Assembly (NCBI GenBank): GCA_018907035.1
Contig: JACCIC010000037.1
Coordinates: forward strand, 1,729,501 to 1,793,500
DNA length: 64,000 nucleotides
From: Sycobia sp. Sy_11
Taxonomy: Eukaryota > Arthropoda > Insecta > Hymenoptera > Epichrysomallidae
Reading direction: 5' to 3'
Shown here piece by piece: positions 50,511-63,620 of this stretch. The notes below the pieces were generated by a model. The model did no database searches and had not been told where the DNA came from. It saw only the letters and a list, made by a program, of their open reading frames with translations. Within the stretch, counting starts at the first letter, position 1, and each line of letters opens with the position of its first letter. A program made the position numbers and the translations under genes.

Positions 50511-50859
50511 TGATAACTGCTCTAATATTAACTTTCATTATGAATTGATAATATTTATCGCATAACATTTATAGTTCAAAGTGTTATTATGTGATAAGGA
50601 TTGATATTCTCAACATATAATCTTCAATAATCCCCAAGTGTTCACTACGCTGTCCAGCCAAACGAAGTAAGTGAAAATACAAATCAACAACAAGACGGTA
50701 TCAACTATTATATGATTCCACAAAAATTTCTTTAATTGGGAAATTTGTCAGAACATTGCTTTAATCATCCACGTGCGTGTCTAAGAACTCGGAATGTTTT
50801 GTATGTACGTAGCATGATTCCCTTTCGAAAAAGATTTAAGTACAAACAACTACGAGTTC

Positions 50860-51870
50860 TCGCGTCTAAAATGGCACCGCGTGTGTGTGCACGCGCACCG
50901 CAGATTATAAATCCACAGAGGAGCAAACGCGTCCTCTCCACATAGTAAAAATGAGAGCACCCGATCAAAAGTTAGAAAAGAAGCGATGCGACGTATACAG
51001 CGCGACGTGCTTGCGTGACCACGGGAGGAGAACGCGCTAACCTGGATATTGCAAATTGTAGGAAGAGTGAAGGGACATGCGAGAGAGAGAGAGCAAGGGC
51101 GAGGAAGGGGGAGAAGTGAAAGAGGAGAGAGGGACGGACAGAAGAAAAACGCGGGGAACAGCCGCTGCGGAAACGCGGCGGCAGCAGTCGGAAGAGTTTA
51201 GTATAAAAGTTGAGGCGAACTTCGGCATGCGAACATGGAGAAAAGAGAAAGGGGTAAGGGGAGTGGGAAAGGGGGTGCGACGTGCAGTCCCGCGACTTTT
51301 TTCAATGCACCGAGAGGGGGTAAAATGATTTACAGTCTTCCAGTTTGGCTCTCTCTTTTTTCTTTCTTTTTTTTTGTGTGTCTCGTCTGAACCACCGATG
51401 TCGGATCGTGGCTCATACTCGCGACTCCTGTCCACCAAAATGACAGGGGAGCTAATTAACTCCGGGCCATTGTTGGCTTTCGTCCATAAGTTGCTGCCTT
51501 CTACTCCGCGTCCTTTCTATTCTTCATCTCCTTTTATCTCTTTTGGCCCTTCCCACTCTCTCTACCTCTCTCTCTCTCGCTCTTTCTCGCCCTCCCCCTC
51601 TCCCCTTCTCGGCGTTATTTGACAAAATTCTTAGGTGAAACACGGCGCGCCGGACGTGTTTAGAGTGCGAAAGACCTCGTTTCGAACGCGTCCAGGTCTT
51701 CCAATGAACCTTCTCCTTCCTCTCGCACTCCACCTTCTTCCAACCTCCCATCGTTTTCTTCAACTTTCGTGTGTTCTCTTTCTATGTAATTTTCGCCGCA
51801 AAGCGCACAGGGCGGGTAAAGTTTCTTTTGTTTTCCCTCGCTCAAAGGATAGAAATTAGCTTTTGTTGTC
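50860..51870. other. GC-rich, purine/pyrimidine-biased block
   Basis: Purine-rich at 51060-51340 and pyrimidine-rich at 51490-51610. No gene supported. Confidence 0.3.
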
Positions 51871-52381
51871 CTTTTGAGGCGAATCTACATTTTTTACATA
51901 TCAATAATCAAGAATGATTGCAGGCTGCGAACTTTATTTGTTCTTGTTCTCAGTGTGCATGTGTGCTTGCATTCCAATCGCTTGCTTCAGCGAATTTAGA
52001 TAATGCAGATTCATTTTTCAATATATTTGCATAATACACGTACTGGAACAATCTAGTTTAATTCATGTTCTATTCTCCAATTGCTTGATATGAGACGCGG
52101 AATATTGTTACAAGGGCTTCAGGTAATACTGAAAGAATCACGTTACAAGTGAGGATTTTCGAAAAAAGAAATAGAAAAGTAAGTAAGGTTTAAAATACTG
52201 TCATTAATGGACGCTTATCAGTAATTCTAATGGGAAATTTGCATTGCTTGAGTGGAAAAGCATTTTAACCATTTTACAAAAAAATTATAATGAACTAATG
52301 ATTAATTATCCGTCGTTAGGTTGGCGCTCTACTGGATATTAACTACTCGTGATCTCGAATAATAACAATGCAAAATCTTAC

Positions 52382-52420
52382 CGTCATTATTATCTCGTAA
52401 GGATTATAACCCGGTCTCAC
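52382..52420 (-). other. possible 39-nt cryptic (recursive-splicing) exon at ratchet point B
   Basis: A strong donor, GACG|GTAAGATT (G at 52381), lies exactly 39 nt downstream of the ratchet AG, the same length as at ratchet point A. In mbl phase the segment is open and would read VRPGYNPYEIIMT. The rebuilt donor (exon|GTGAGA) and this downstream donor (GTAAGA) look similar in strength, so retention of the 39 nt in some transcripts is more plausible here than at point A. Insertion would widen the CX7C spacing of zinc finger 2 by 13 residues and should disable that finger. Inference from sequence only. Confidence 0.55.
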
Positions 52421-52450
52421 CTGTAACAAAAAGATAAATAAACAGTTAAT
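52416..52450 (-). promoter_or_regulatory. ratchet point B: combined 3'/5' splice site for recursive splicing
   Basis: On the minus strand a pyrimidine-rich tract (TTTATCTTTTTGTTACAG) is followed directly by GTGAGACC. The AG acceptor is at 52422-52421 and the GTGAGA donor starts at 52420. A branch-point candidate ATTAAC lies at 52450-52445, with its adenosine at 52446, 25 nt before the AG. Over the core TTTTTGTTACAGGTRAGA this site matches ratchet point A at every position except the R. That is hard to explain by chance, given the same strand and the same spacing to a branch point. It would divide the intron about 11.6 kb from the right edge of the window. Confidence 0.75.
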
Positions 52451-52739
52451 TTATTATCGTTAACGGACATAATTAAATCATGTTAAATTTGTAATTAGTT
52501 ATTCTCCATCATTATAATTGTTCCAAAGCACAGTGAAAATATCTCGCGATTTGACGAGCATTAATCTCGGAATAGATTTTCCAATAGCCAAAGTGCAAAA
52601 ACACGCTTTATTTACGAGCAGTAAAAAGTGGGACGCGATAAAACTTCATTTTCAACTAACCCAGTTTCGCAATTCGGCGGCGACTCAATCTTCGATAATG
52701 CCCCTCGTTCGCGGGCGTATATCCAATTAATTCAATTAT

Positions 52740-53430
52740 AACGTCGATCTGTCTGTCTCTCTCTTCCGGCAGCTCTCGCTCGCCCTCCTCTTGGTAATCG
52801 CATCAGAACGTCGGCGTCGAGAAGTGCCAGGGACAGGGTGAGGAGCGCAAGAAACTTATTCCTTCTCCCGCAGAAATCTAAAACGCGCTTATTGCGTAAA
52901 AGCGAGAGAGCTAGTGACGGGAGTGGGGAGGGTCGTTTATCAGGCGCCGGGGCACGCGCGCGCGCGCACTGGGGATAAATAACGAGGCGACGCGTTTACG
53001 TCGTGCAAAGTGAAATTAGCCACCCTTCGTATTTCCGCTCCGTGAGAACGCGAACCGAAGGACGTCGACGGCGTCGGCGGAAACTCCGACGGTGGTGATG
53101 GTGGGCGAACGGCCGCGACTTGCATAGAGTATATACGAAGCGGGGCAAGAAATGACGCGCGAAGGACGCGCACGCGCACGTGGAAGAGATAAAGAGAGAA
53201 AGAGCGAGAGATGAGGGGCCGGCCTGCTGGACGTTCGAAAACGCGGGACGCGCACGCGAGAGTCAGGAGGGGCGGTCTCGCCGTTACGTGAAAAGTATCT
53301 ATATATCTCTGCCCAGCGCTCTTTGCATCGTAAACTCTTGTCCCGAGAGTTATATGAATCGCTTGGAGCAGACCGCAGGCGCGCGTATCGAGGTCCATCG
53401 CCGAAAGCTCAGAAATAAATAGTTAGATGA
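52740..53430. other. CpG-rich GC island just upstream of ratchet point B
   Basis: Starts about 320 bp upstream (in transcription) of ratchet point B and contains CGCGCGCGCG at 52955-52968. No gene supported. Confidence 0.35.
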
Positions 53431-54375
53431 GTCAAGGATATGGATTTAGCACGCTGACCATGGCCATTTTTTGCGGATTAAAAAGATATATACAAATAAG
53501 GGCAAACTGTAAAATTCTGATTTTGTAAGAGAAATATTACGATCGGGCAAAAGGTTATGGGTAACCGAACAATTTCTAATTGGTTCATATTATTTTTATT
53601 TTGATGTATGTGAAAGTTTACTTATTGTAAAAAATTGTCGCCACTAGACGCTCATGTATTGTTGTATGCATTGTTTTATCCGCACATATCTGATTATCAG
53701 TCGCTGCGTAAATAAACGAATAGAAGTATGAGCATCGATGCCGCAAAAGGTTTATAAATTTGTTTTTCTTTTGAGCATGAACTCGTTCATCCCATTACTT
53801 AATTAATTCATTATAGAATAATACTATATTCTATCTATAACATTTCATTAAATCACTATATAGAAATTATTATTAATTAGTATTCAATTTTATATTTTCG
53901 AAAGATTATGGACTATCAATTATCTAATAATTTAATTTCTGGCCTTGGAAACCGTTCAGTTTACTTATAGAAATGGTGACTAATATTTAGGTCGAAATAA
54001 TACAGATATTCTCATTTGTTTAAAAAGAGTTTAAAATGCCTTCTTTGTTTAAAGCACAATCCAGTTATTCCTATAAACAGGTCCCCACCACCCACAATTA
54101 GATCAGTAGCCATGCTCTATAATAATACCGCAATAGACGAGTATCGCTATAAATCGTATTTCCCGAAAGAATTAAAGATACCGCGAGAAGCACCGACGCT
54201 GTCCGGCGCCACTTGGCTTGCGGCTCGAGGGCAACTAAAGCGCCGCGTAGGTGGATGGGGAGCGAGGGATAAAAATCAAACGAGGGCGCAAAGCAGATTA
54301 GAATTGATAAGGGTAGCTACACGCGAGCATTCATTAGCGCTGCCTTTATGACCACCGTACCGGCTATATCCATAC

Positions 54376-54382
<7 letters not shown>

Positions 54383-54431
<49 letters not shown>
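54383..54431. repeat. (TA)n microsatellite
   Basis: Perfect TA alternation followed by TGCGTATGCG. Confidence 0.98.
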
Positions 54432-54434
<3 letters not shown>

Positions 54435-54722
54435 TATGCGTATGCGCTGTGGGGGCAAGCGCAAAACTGCGCGGGTAAAAAAGGGCGACGAGAGGGGAGC
54501 AAGAGGAGAGGAGGAGAAGCGCACGGGTCCAAACTCACGACGCCGAAATAATAATAATAAATTAGTAACTCGAGACCGGTTTTGCGGAAGGGGTGCGGCT
54601 GTTGCGCCGCTCGGCCCACCGCTCTCTTCTTGCCGGGTCTTGAAATTGGAGCCTCGCCCCCCTCCCCCTCCTCCCCTCTCCCGATGTTTTCCCGCTCGGC
54701 GGCGCGGCGCGGCCCACCGACA

Positions 54723-54740
54723 ACGACGACGACGACGACG
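54723..54740. repeat. (ACG)n microsatellite
   Basis: Six perfect ACG units. Confidence 0.95.
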
Positions 54741-56300
54741 CGACGCCTCATTATGCTAATTATTTAAATCCCCGTATACCAGCGGTCGCCGCGCGCATCT
54801 CTCGGAGGCGATGTAAACCTTGCAGCGCGTGAAATATAACAAGCGACCCGAGGACGCGGCCGGAGCTCGCGCGTGCGCGCGATACCACACCTGACTCATA
54901 GACGGGCCCCGCGTGCAGCCGGGATTATTATAGCGCCCCTCGTTGTCTCTCTTACACTCGAGCTCCTGCATGCGCAAGTGGTTCGGAAGAAAGCGCACTG
55001 GGGAATTAGCCGAGCACATCGAGAATCGAGAATGTTCACGCGTCTGATAAATGGAGAAAAAACGTTACGACGGATATACAAGGAATTATGAAGAATAATT
55101 GTTATTGTAATTTTTGCATCATCTGCTAGATACACAACAAATTTTTGAATTCTTTTTCAAATTGATAAATTTTCGAAAGCTACGAGACTGAAGGGATACG
55201 AAAAAACATTTTGATTAACCTTTACGTATTATTGTTTGTAAACATACGAGACGTTTTTCGATTTCTACTTTGGTAAAACAATCTGAATCCAATAAACTTG
55301 TTATTTGTGCAAGCGGTAGCTGAAATTTCCACAAATGACCCATACAATAAGGTAAAAGAAATCCATTTTCCTAGTTTGACAAAAGTAGTTTTGAAAAAAT
55401 GCGTTGAAAGTTAAAAAGTTCATAAAACACCAAAACCAGAACTCTTTAAATGTTTTCTTTTATTACAGAATATATTGAATATTGTTTTTATGACATAAAA
55501 ATATTTTAAGTCGAAAAAAAACATTAATATTCAAAAGTACTATAGTGATATTTGTTAGTGAATGAAAATCAAAATTTGATAGAGAATGAAAAACAAATTT
55601 TCATTATTTACCGAAGAAATTACAAATTCTGCACATTCGTTACACGTGAATAAGTACATATGATGTAACATAATAAAATCTAAATACGATGGAGAAAAGT
55701 TACATTCACAGGTTTCTTAAAAAATTAAGTAAAATAAATTTTTTGATAGAGAAATAATCCTTCCATCAAAGCTCTCCAACATGGTAGAACACTAACTTCC
55801 TAATTTTCTTCTGAAACTGAAAATGTATGCTATAATATTATTTTATGTAGATGCTCACCTTGATATTCTTAATTGAAAATCTAAGGAGCTGTCCTAAATA
55901 TTACATAAACTTCACAAATATGGAATATTAATTTGGCAGTTTCCTTTATTAAATTTCTCTGTTTTCCTCTACGTTGTACAAAAATTTTAATTAATACAAG
56001 TTGCAATTTGCATTTATAATCAAATAGAAAACTCGTAAATTAACAAATGTTCAAAATCAGCCTGCTCACAAAAGTAGTCAAACATTCGTTAAGATCCGAA
56101 TAAGAGAGAAAATGAAAAAGCAACAAGCAAAACTCTAGCTGTCGAGCGCTGTGTAAGCCATCTCCAGTGACTTCTATTCATAAAGTAATAAGCGGCGCTC
56201 GCGCGCACGAGGAATTACGGAAAAGTCAAAAGAGAAAGCAGCAGCAGCTTCCGCTGGAGCAGCAACATCACCGCCGTGCAATAAAAGCTGGCCTATAGAC

Positions 56301-56304
<4 letters not shown>

Positions 56305-56355
<51 letters not shown>
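56305..56355. repeat. (AT)n microsatellite
   Basis: Perfect AT alternation. Confidence 0.98.
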
Positions 56356-56361
<6 letters not shown>

Positions 56362-57323
56362 CAGCGACGAGAGCAGCGGGATTGAGTGCGCGAGAACGAC
56401 GCCCGAGATCTTGCGAACTAATTTCGAGCCGCGCTGCGTGCACCTGTTTTCTTACACTCTCCTTTCCCTCGCTCTCCAGCTCTCTACCTCTCGGATTCTC
56501 TTCTGAGACCATCCTTTTTTTAATCCTCCCCCTCCCATCTCATCCCGTCCTCGTTCGCGCGGCCCTGTGCTCCCCCCCCCGCCCCGTTCGCACTCGCGCG
56601 CCCGTGGATATAAACGATAAATCTCGCGCGCTCCTTCGCGCACTTATAACTCCGAAACTTTCGTTGGACCCCGTAACTACGCGCTGCTACCGAGACTGCT
56701 ACTACGCGCGAAAGGTGGGGCGGAGGGGGCTTGGTAGGTAGAGAGCGCAGCGGAATGATTTCGCGATCTCGTTTAATTAAAATCTGATTCAACGTTCAGC
56801 CCGAACGGACGCGGCCGAGCTCTGGATGTTCCCGTGGCCGATGGCGCAGAGCTCGAGTACGATAGATAGAAGAGGGGTTGGAGGGAGGCTGGGTCGGGGG
56901 CAGATGGACGGGCCGTCGTACCGAGAGCCGCGCGCCGCGGGTGCGGTTAATGCGCCCCGGCGAAAGAGTTTAACCGCTACTTCTATACCCCCGCCATCCC
57001 CGTTCCACCTCGTCGAGCCACAGCTTTGCGCGCCTTTTTACTCTCTCACTCTTTTTTTCACCCTCAATTTTCTCGCCTCTCCGCTCCCACCTTCCGGTCC
57101 GCGTCGTTTTTTTGTTTTTATTCCCTTCGCTTCTCGTCCCTCCCTCGCCCATCCACTGTTCGCCCATCTAACCCCCGCGTCCTGGAGGCACGTTCGCCCA
57201 CTCGATTTACGCCTTCCCATCCGCCCTTTCCATACTTGAGAGGGCGGGTTCGAAACGCGAGAGAGCCGAACCCATAACAGCGTCGAACTTCTCGGAAAGT
57301 TTGACTCGCACTCTGCCCGCCCC

Positions 57324-57329
<6 letters not shown>

Positions 57330-57385
<56 letters not shown>
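57330..57385. repeat. (TC)n microsatellite
   Basis: About 28 perfect TC units. Confidence 0.98.
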
Positions 57386-57392
<7 letters not shown>

Positions 57393-58739
57393 ACACTGCC
57401 CTATGTCTATCTATCTCTCTGTACCAGAGCGCGTCGCGAAATTCGACGATGGACGGGTAGATAGCCGTACGATTTTACCGGAAGCCCCGGCGGGCTGTAC
57501 ACTGGCTGCCGCAGGATAAACCGCGGCGACTAAGGCGGGTATCAGATTTGAACCCCAACCCCTGCCTCGCGCTCGCTTGCGTACTTCATTTGCAAAGTCT
57601 CGTTTGGCGCTGGGACTTTCCCTGCGGTCACTTTTCGTCTGTAATAACGACCGCTAGAGACAAGTATTTTAATTGGGTTCCCTCTCTTTCTCCCCCGCAC
57701 TCTTATACTTTCCACTTTGATGATCTACGATGACTATCACGAATGCTTTTGTTCCCTTGCTCGAATTTTGGGATTGAAAACTTTTTAACCTCGACTTTTT
57801 GCCAGAAGAAGCCTCCCGTGAGCGAATCCGAATATTTAAATCGAGACACTTCAAATATATGTATTCTATATGTATTCTCGGCAAAGCACGCAATAAACAA
57901 AATTCATTTAAAAAGAGCAATAATGTATTGTTTAGAAGACTTTTCGATTTTACGTTTAAAAAACTATGGACATACTCAGCAAACGTTTCTTAAACCATTT
58001 TTATTCCAAATTCCAAAGTCCTTTCGAACGTAAACCGTTACGATTCTATCAGCAACTATGCTTGATGGAACGTTTTATTGTTTTTTTGCTTGAGTGGACC
58101 TTTCGTATAGGAAAAGTCACGCTACTGACGACAAAATTATTTACGTATAATAAATTTTTCAACTTACAAACCCGTTCTTCTCGAAATAGTATTTTTTAAA
58201 GCGTTCGTCACAATAACTCAAAAAGTTTCACACTGAATGCAAAAGAGGTTGAAATTTTCATATACATATTGTGTATTTTTACAGTTTATGCAGAAACCAC
58301 TATAATTATGACATACTAAATGTTAATGGGACAAAAAGTTCATTGAACCAAGTTCTTATTTTATCATAAAAAATTTTCATAGATCTTTAAACTGTTACTA
58401 AATATAATACAAAAAACGTACATGATTTTATATGATATAGTCAATAAGAATTCTTTAAAAAAGCATTAAATACTCTCTAACATTAAATAAATTACTCCGA
58501 GAAAATACATTTCCATATGAACCATTGCTCTAATTAACACTGAAACCTTTCGATTCAATGTGAGCGAGCACTGCGCCACGCTGTACTTCAATCTTGCGCA
58601 TTTCTCAATTATCCCTCGGCGAAGGAGCACACCGTGAACGTATAACAAGCGATCAGTGCTGCGAGTAAATAATCAGTCGCTTTGCTGAGCCAATATTGAA
58701 GTTCACTATATATATATATAGATCATTGAACGTCACGAC

Positions 58740-59500
58740 CTCAAGCAGTTCCAACTGATGGATCGTCGCGCGCCGAGAGGAGCATCGGTAGCTTCCGCAT
58801 ATAGCGGCGGAACTTCGCGAGTCTCCATAGGATTGATTAGCAGGAGAGTTCAGCCCCCTATACATTAGCCGCATTACAGAAATGATCATACGGCAATCCG
58901 GCAAGAGGGAGCGAGAGAGAGGGAGAGAGAGAGAGAGAGAGAGAGAGCAGGATGGCCCTTTATAGGCTGCCGAGCAAATGGAGGGCTGAAAAGGGGAGAG
59001 GAGGCGAGGAAACTGCTGCCGGTCGCAAGTTTGATGCACCCGAGCGGGGCGGGAATGTACGCGCGCTAGAGAGGGGGAAAAGCGCGTCGGAGCCAAGGCA
59101 GGGGAGGAGAGATAAAAAGAGCGATGACCCGATCTTGGGGAACTACGGTGCACGAGGGTTGCGCAGACGTTGAAGGGTCGGCATTGTAAAATCCTGTCAC
59201 GTGACCGACCTCCCTCTACCCTTTGCATCCCTCTGCCTCCCTCTGCCCGCCCTCTGCCATCTTCTTCACTTTATTCCAATAGCGAATCTCATTAGACGAT
59301 GCCGGAGAGTGAGGGCAGAGGAAAACGAGAAAAAATGAGGAACCCACAGGCCGAGCCTTCTCGTTTTTCTTTGCGGACTCTCTTTCTCCCTCTGTGCCTC
59401 TTTATTCTACGCTCTTATTTTCTCGCTCGAAGCGTTCGCGCACGTGCAACAATATCCCTACGATGCTCTAGCCGAAAACAATTTATATTAACTCACGGAT
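58740..59500. other. GC-rich intronic island
   Basis: Mixed GC-rich block containing a GA tract and a CCCTCTGCC-type short repeat (59210-59260). No gene supported. Confidence 0.3.
58911..58947. repeat. (GA)n microsatellite
   Basis: GA alternation with one GGG interruption. Confidence 0.95.
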
Positions 59501-60060
59501 AAGGGGATTCAGAAAATGTCTCTCTTGTCGGCTTCCTTTTGGATAACATAATGAGAAATTTTATTTAAAAATCGAAACAAATCAATTTCGACGCGGCAGA
59601 ATGTGAAGATAGGCACTATTTAATCAATAGGTGAGAATTCGAACGTTCGTTATTTGGTAAATTTTTAAAAATCGGAATATACAAAAGTGAAAGTCAGCCG
59701 ATAAATGATCAAAATTTTTTTCGCGATTTTGAAAACAAATACAGTTAAAACAAACAAACTGCCAATGAATGCTTGCATGTTTTGCGAACCGAAAAGTAAT
59801 CTCGTATATCTTTGCTGAACTTTATGCAAAAAAAATATTAAAAAATTTATATTATCCAGATATAGTACGAGATAAGCAAGCTCCGCTTTTAAAAAAAAAT
59901 TAATGAAAACGAAATCATTTAACCGAATTTGAAATTTATACAACGAGGAAAAAAGCTTATGTAGCGTTATATTTCCAAGCGATTTTCTCTAACCGCAAAA
60001 CTTTACATACTTCGATGTGCACAATATTACAGCAAACTCGAATAAGAGTTTGGGGATTTT

Positions 60061-60266
60061 TGAGCCAAAAACGGAGGCGGGGTTATAAAAACGTAAGAAG
60101 ACGTCGAGACTCTCCTTCCTTCTCTTTTTTCTCCAAAGTTTCTAAAAAGCTTTGATGTGTGCACTTTAAAAACGAGAAGAGGGAGAGCAATAGAGAGAGG
60201 GGAAGAAAAATTTTCTTAGCCCCGGGCAAACATCCAAATGTCCCTATATAGATACATGTTCCAGAG

Positions 60267-60316
<50 letters not shown>

Positions 60317-60960
60317 AAGAGAGGGGGGGGAGACAGCGTTCTCTAGCGTATACAGAAACACGCGCGGGATGCAGGCCGCAAATACGAGCCTGCGAACTCG
60401 CTTCTCGACGACGACAACGACGGCGATGGGAGGCACCGGTGGCGGTGCGGTGCGGCTTATAAGCCAAAGGTATAATTTGCATGGCATACACTTTTATGGC
60501 TGAGCTGGTTCTCTCTCGACCTACGGCGGCGCGGAGGCCACGGGGGACGAGGTGGGGAGTGAGGGGCAGGGTGGAGAGGGCACTAAACGAGCCCCGGTGC
60601 GCCCGCGTGCATCGGCGAATAACGACGAAATTGCCCCGGGGGAGGGATGGGGTGGGAGGGTCGAAAGTGGAAGAGGGTCGATAAGTTTTTCTCGGAAACT
60701 AATCTCTTGATATCTTTATGCTTCTAAATTAAAGAGCTTAATGTGGTTGTGTGTGTGTATGTGTGTCTGTGTGTGCACGGGTGTATACGCATGCTCGCGA
60801 GCGCCTGGCAAATTTCGAGTTTTACGAGTTTCGAAGGCAACGCATGAGCAAGTATGTGTGTGTGCATGCGCCGCTCGAGGCTCTTATTAGGAAATATAAA
60901 GCGGCCAAAGTTTCTGAGTTGCGAGGGAAAGAGGAAGTGGGTTAGAGGAGCAAGTAAAAA
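60061..60960. other. GC-rich intronic island
   Basis: Contains a GA tract, ACG-type triplets near 60408-60425 and an octamer ATTTGCAT at 60475-60482. No gene supported. Confidence 0.3.
60263..60313. repeat. (AG)n microsatellite
   Basis: AG alternation with one AA interruption at about 60283. Confidence 0.96.
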
Positions 60961-61610
60961 AAGTATGCTCATCGATGGCAAGATGGACGATGTTTGAGAA
61001 GAGTGAATTTTCTGAAATTAATCTACATGAATTCCTTATTTAATACCTTGAGAATCAATCGAGTCATATATCTGGTTTAAGAATTATGAAAATGATAGTC
61101 GATCCTTAATTATATAAATTCGATGCGTTCAAATTCCTATATGCCATAACCATTTGAAGTGACACTATATATAGTTTCATAAAGTACATCACCGTCTAAT
61201 TTTCTATAGCAAAATTGCACTTTTAAAAAAAGATCGTGACCAATAACTTGATAATTTTTATTCACCTTGAAAAATAAAAAAAAATGGAGAAAAAGAGAAA
61301 ATGACTGCATTATCTCTGAGCGATAAAAAAACTGCACAGGGAAGTAACGGAGGACGAAAATAAAAAAAGAACCGGGAGTCGAACACAATGCTTCGATGAA
61401 TTTACCAACTTTTCATTATTCCCTCGGAGGGAGCTTCATTATACGCTCTCCTTCTGCCTCTCTCACTCCCTTTTCTCGTTTCAAGGAATCCACTCGATTT
61501 AAAATTTTATTCGACTTTTCCACCCGAAAACGATCGTCGAGATCGCGCTTGCGCGCGCGCGCGATACGACTTTGGGGCGCCTCGTTAGCGGGTAATTCCG
61601 CGAGGAGCAA

Positions 61611-61612
<2 letters not shown>

Positions 61613-61647
<35 letters not shown>
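61613..61647. repeat. (AT)n microsatellite
   Basis: Perfect AT alternation. Confidence 0.97.
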
Positions 61648-61651
<4 letters not shown>

Positions 61652-62247
61652 CACGGTCTGTAACGACAAGATCGTCGACTTCTGTGACCTCGTGCATGAC
61701 CTAGCAGGTACAAATGCTCGTGCACGTGCATGTGCGCCCTCGTGCGACAGTGCATTCATCGTCGTCGTCTTATTTCCGAATTGTGCGATAGGTAATTTTC
61801 GATTTCCGAAGTACTGCTCTGGCAGTTGAATATATATATATGCTGGCAACGGCGCATGAGTGAGGTAGATAGATATAGACGAAGAGCGAGAGTGAGAGAG
61901 GGGGGTGAGCTACGTAAAGGAACGTATGTAACGTAAAGAGAAGGAAAGGATATGGAAGGGGGCGGGTAAGAGTTCGCGTTCTTAATGTACCGTGAAGAGC
62001 TGCAGCACATTTGGAGGGAGGCATACGGTTAGCTGAGATTGCCAATAAAATTGCGCGCTGCCCATAAACTTGAGACTCTATAGTTCTAGCACCCCCTGCC
62101 CCCTTCTCGACCCCCTCTAAAATCTACCGCTCTCCCATTTTCTCTATGGTTATAAAACTTTTTCTCTTTATCTAAGCCAGTTAATAAGCCGAGAATTTTA
62201 CACGGCTTCTTGAATTTGGAAATCGTAGTTGGCTGGATGAACAAATT

Positions 62248-62282
62248 GAAATTAGAACAAAAAAAAAAAGAAATTAGAACAA
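62248..62282. repeat. 13-bp direct repeat around an A run
   Basis: GAAATTAGAACAA occurs at 62248-62260 and 62270-62282 with nine A between. It could be a slippage duplication of 22 bp; a poly(A) insertion with target duplication is less likely because the insert is only A. Confidence 0.85.
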
Positions 62283-62569
62283 TTAGATAATGAAAATTTT
62301 CGAGGACACGCTCAAATCAGCAATCAACATTTCATGTCTCGTACGTTTAAATATATCTCTAAATAAATTCCTCTCTCTTCTCATTCGAGAATCCAGGTCA
62401 GAGAGCTGCAATGTATAATATCCATACCAATGTAAACTCTCCCCGCGGGAAGGGACATTCATTATTTCTCGATGCAGCGCAAAACGTATTAAAAAACACA
62501 CCGGGGCATCAGGGATGAACAGAGGAATCGGGGGGAGGGGCAGTAGTGGCGGCAAATCCTATTAAATGT

Positions 62570-63024
62570 GTTCCAAAAAGCCTTTCAAGGATTAACTCGG
62601 CAAATAACGTTCGTGGGAGAGGAAGATCGGAGCTGGACCGCGCGTCGCGGCGGCGTTTTCATTACGGAGACCGACGATTACCGCAGCAGCCGAGAGCGAG
62701 GGAAGGGGGTACCTAACGCCAGAACGCGACTTAACGAATAGATGCTCGGTACACCCTTTTGCCCCCCCCCCTCCAGACCCTCCGCAGCTAATCTAATTTC
62801 GCCTCGGGAGCTACGACTTTTCCGAGTTTTGCCGCCGCGAACGCGGCACGCGTAAATACAATCCCACCAGAAGAGAGGAGAGAGGGTTCTTCGCGCTAGG
62901 ACAAAGAGAGAAAGAAAAATAACCAGCTACCAACCCGACCTGCCCCGCTTGGCCGTGATTTAAGCGCGAGCTAACTCGACGCTGAGCTAAGAGAGTTAAC
63001 GAAGTTTTGGCGTAGAGCGGGACC

Positions 63025-63076
<52 letters not shown>

Positions 63077-63620
63077 GTGAAAGAGAGAGTCAACGGAGAC
63101 ACGACGGATATATATCGGCGGAGAGAGCCGGCGGCGTGGCGCCGACCGTAAACTGCGTGTAACCGCGCCGCTGATGCAGGAGGCTCCCGCGCTCTCATCC
63201 TTTGTGCAGAATCGCACAGAGAAAGAAAGAGACGGAGCGCTGGCCGTCGGCGCGTCCGTATGATTTAATTGTGCAGCGAATGCTGCTGCAGCGACCCCCT
63301 TTCCACCCGTCCTCCGACAACTCGACCTCTGGTACGTCGCAAGGTAGCGCCTGAATTATACGCGTCGGGTGGCACAGGTAGTCCTGGATCGTAGCATTAG
63401 GTAAAGGTTGAAATTAGGCTCTCCCCTTCCCCCGTTGCCGCCGTCCGTATAATAATAGCTATTCGCGTATGTTACGTACGAGAATCGCAGGATTGATGCG
63501 CCGCGGCCGTTATTGAGCAGCTCCGTTGCGCGCGCGGTTCTAACGCTTAGAGGTGAAGGGGCGCAGCTTGGGATGACGGATACGGCTGTTTACGCTTATC
63601 AAGAGCAATTGCAGCAATAT
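62570..63620. other. CpG-rich GC island
   Basis: Contains a 10-base C run near 62762-62771, a GA tract and many CGCG stretches. A 64-codon plus frame (63513-63707) has no motif. Confidence 0.3.
63027..63073. repeat. (GA)n microsatellite
   Basis: Perfect GA alternation ending in TGAGTGA. Confidence 0.97.

Larger units (their letters stand above)
54170..55050. other. CpG-rich GC island
   Basis: Contains a (TA)n tract and an (ACG)n run. Frames on both strands are unsupported. Confidence 0.3.
56150..57640. other. CpG-rich GC island
   Basis: Includes (AT)n and (TC)n tracts, C runs near 56572-56580, and overlapping motif-free frames (for example 56826-57239 plus). Confidence 0.3.

Noticed and set aside
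57241..57262. GGGTTCGAAACGC resembling a tRNA T-arm
   Set aside because: No acceptor stem, anticodon arm or D-arm can be placed around it.
61260..61290. Ratchet-like TTTTTCAAG|GTGAATA on the minus strand
   Set aside because: The acceptor ends in AAG, the donor lacks G at +5, and no downstream donor was found. The T tract is plain AT-rich sequence.
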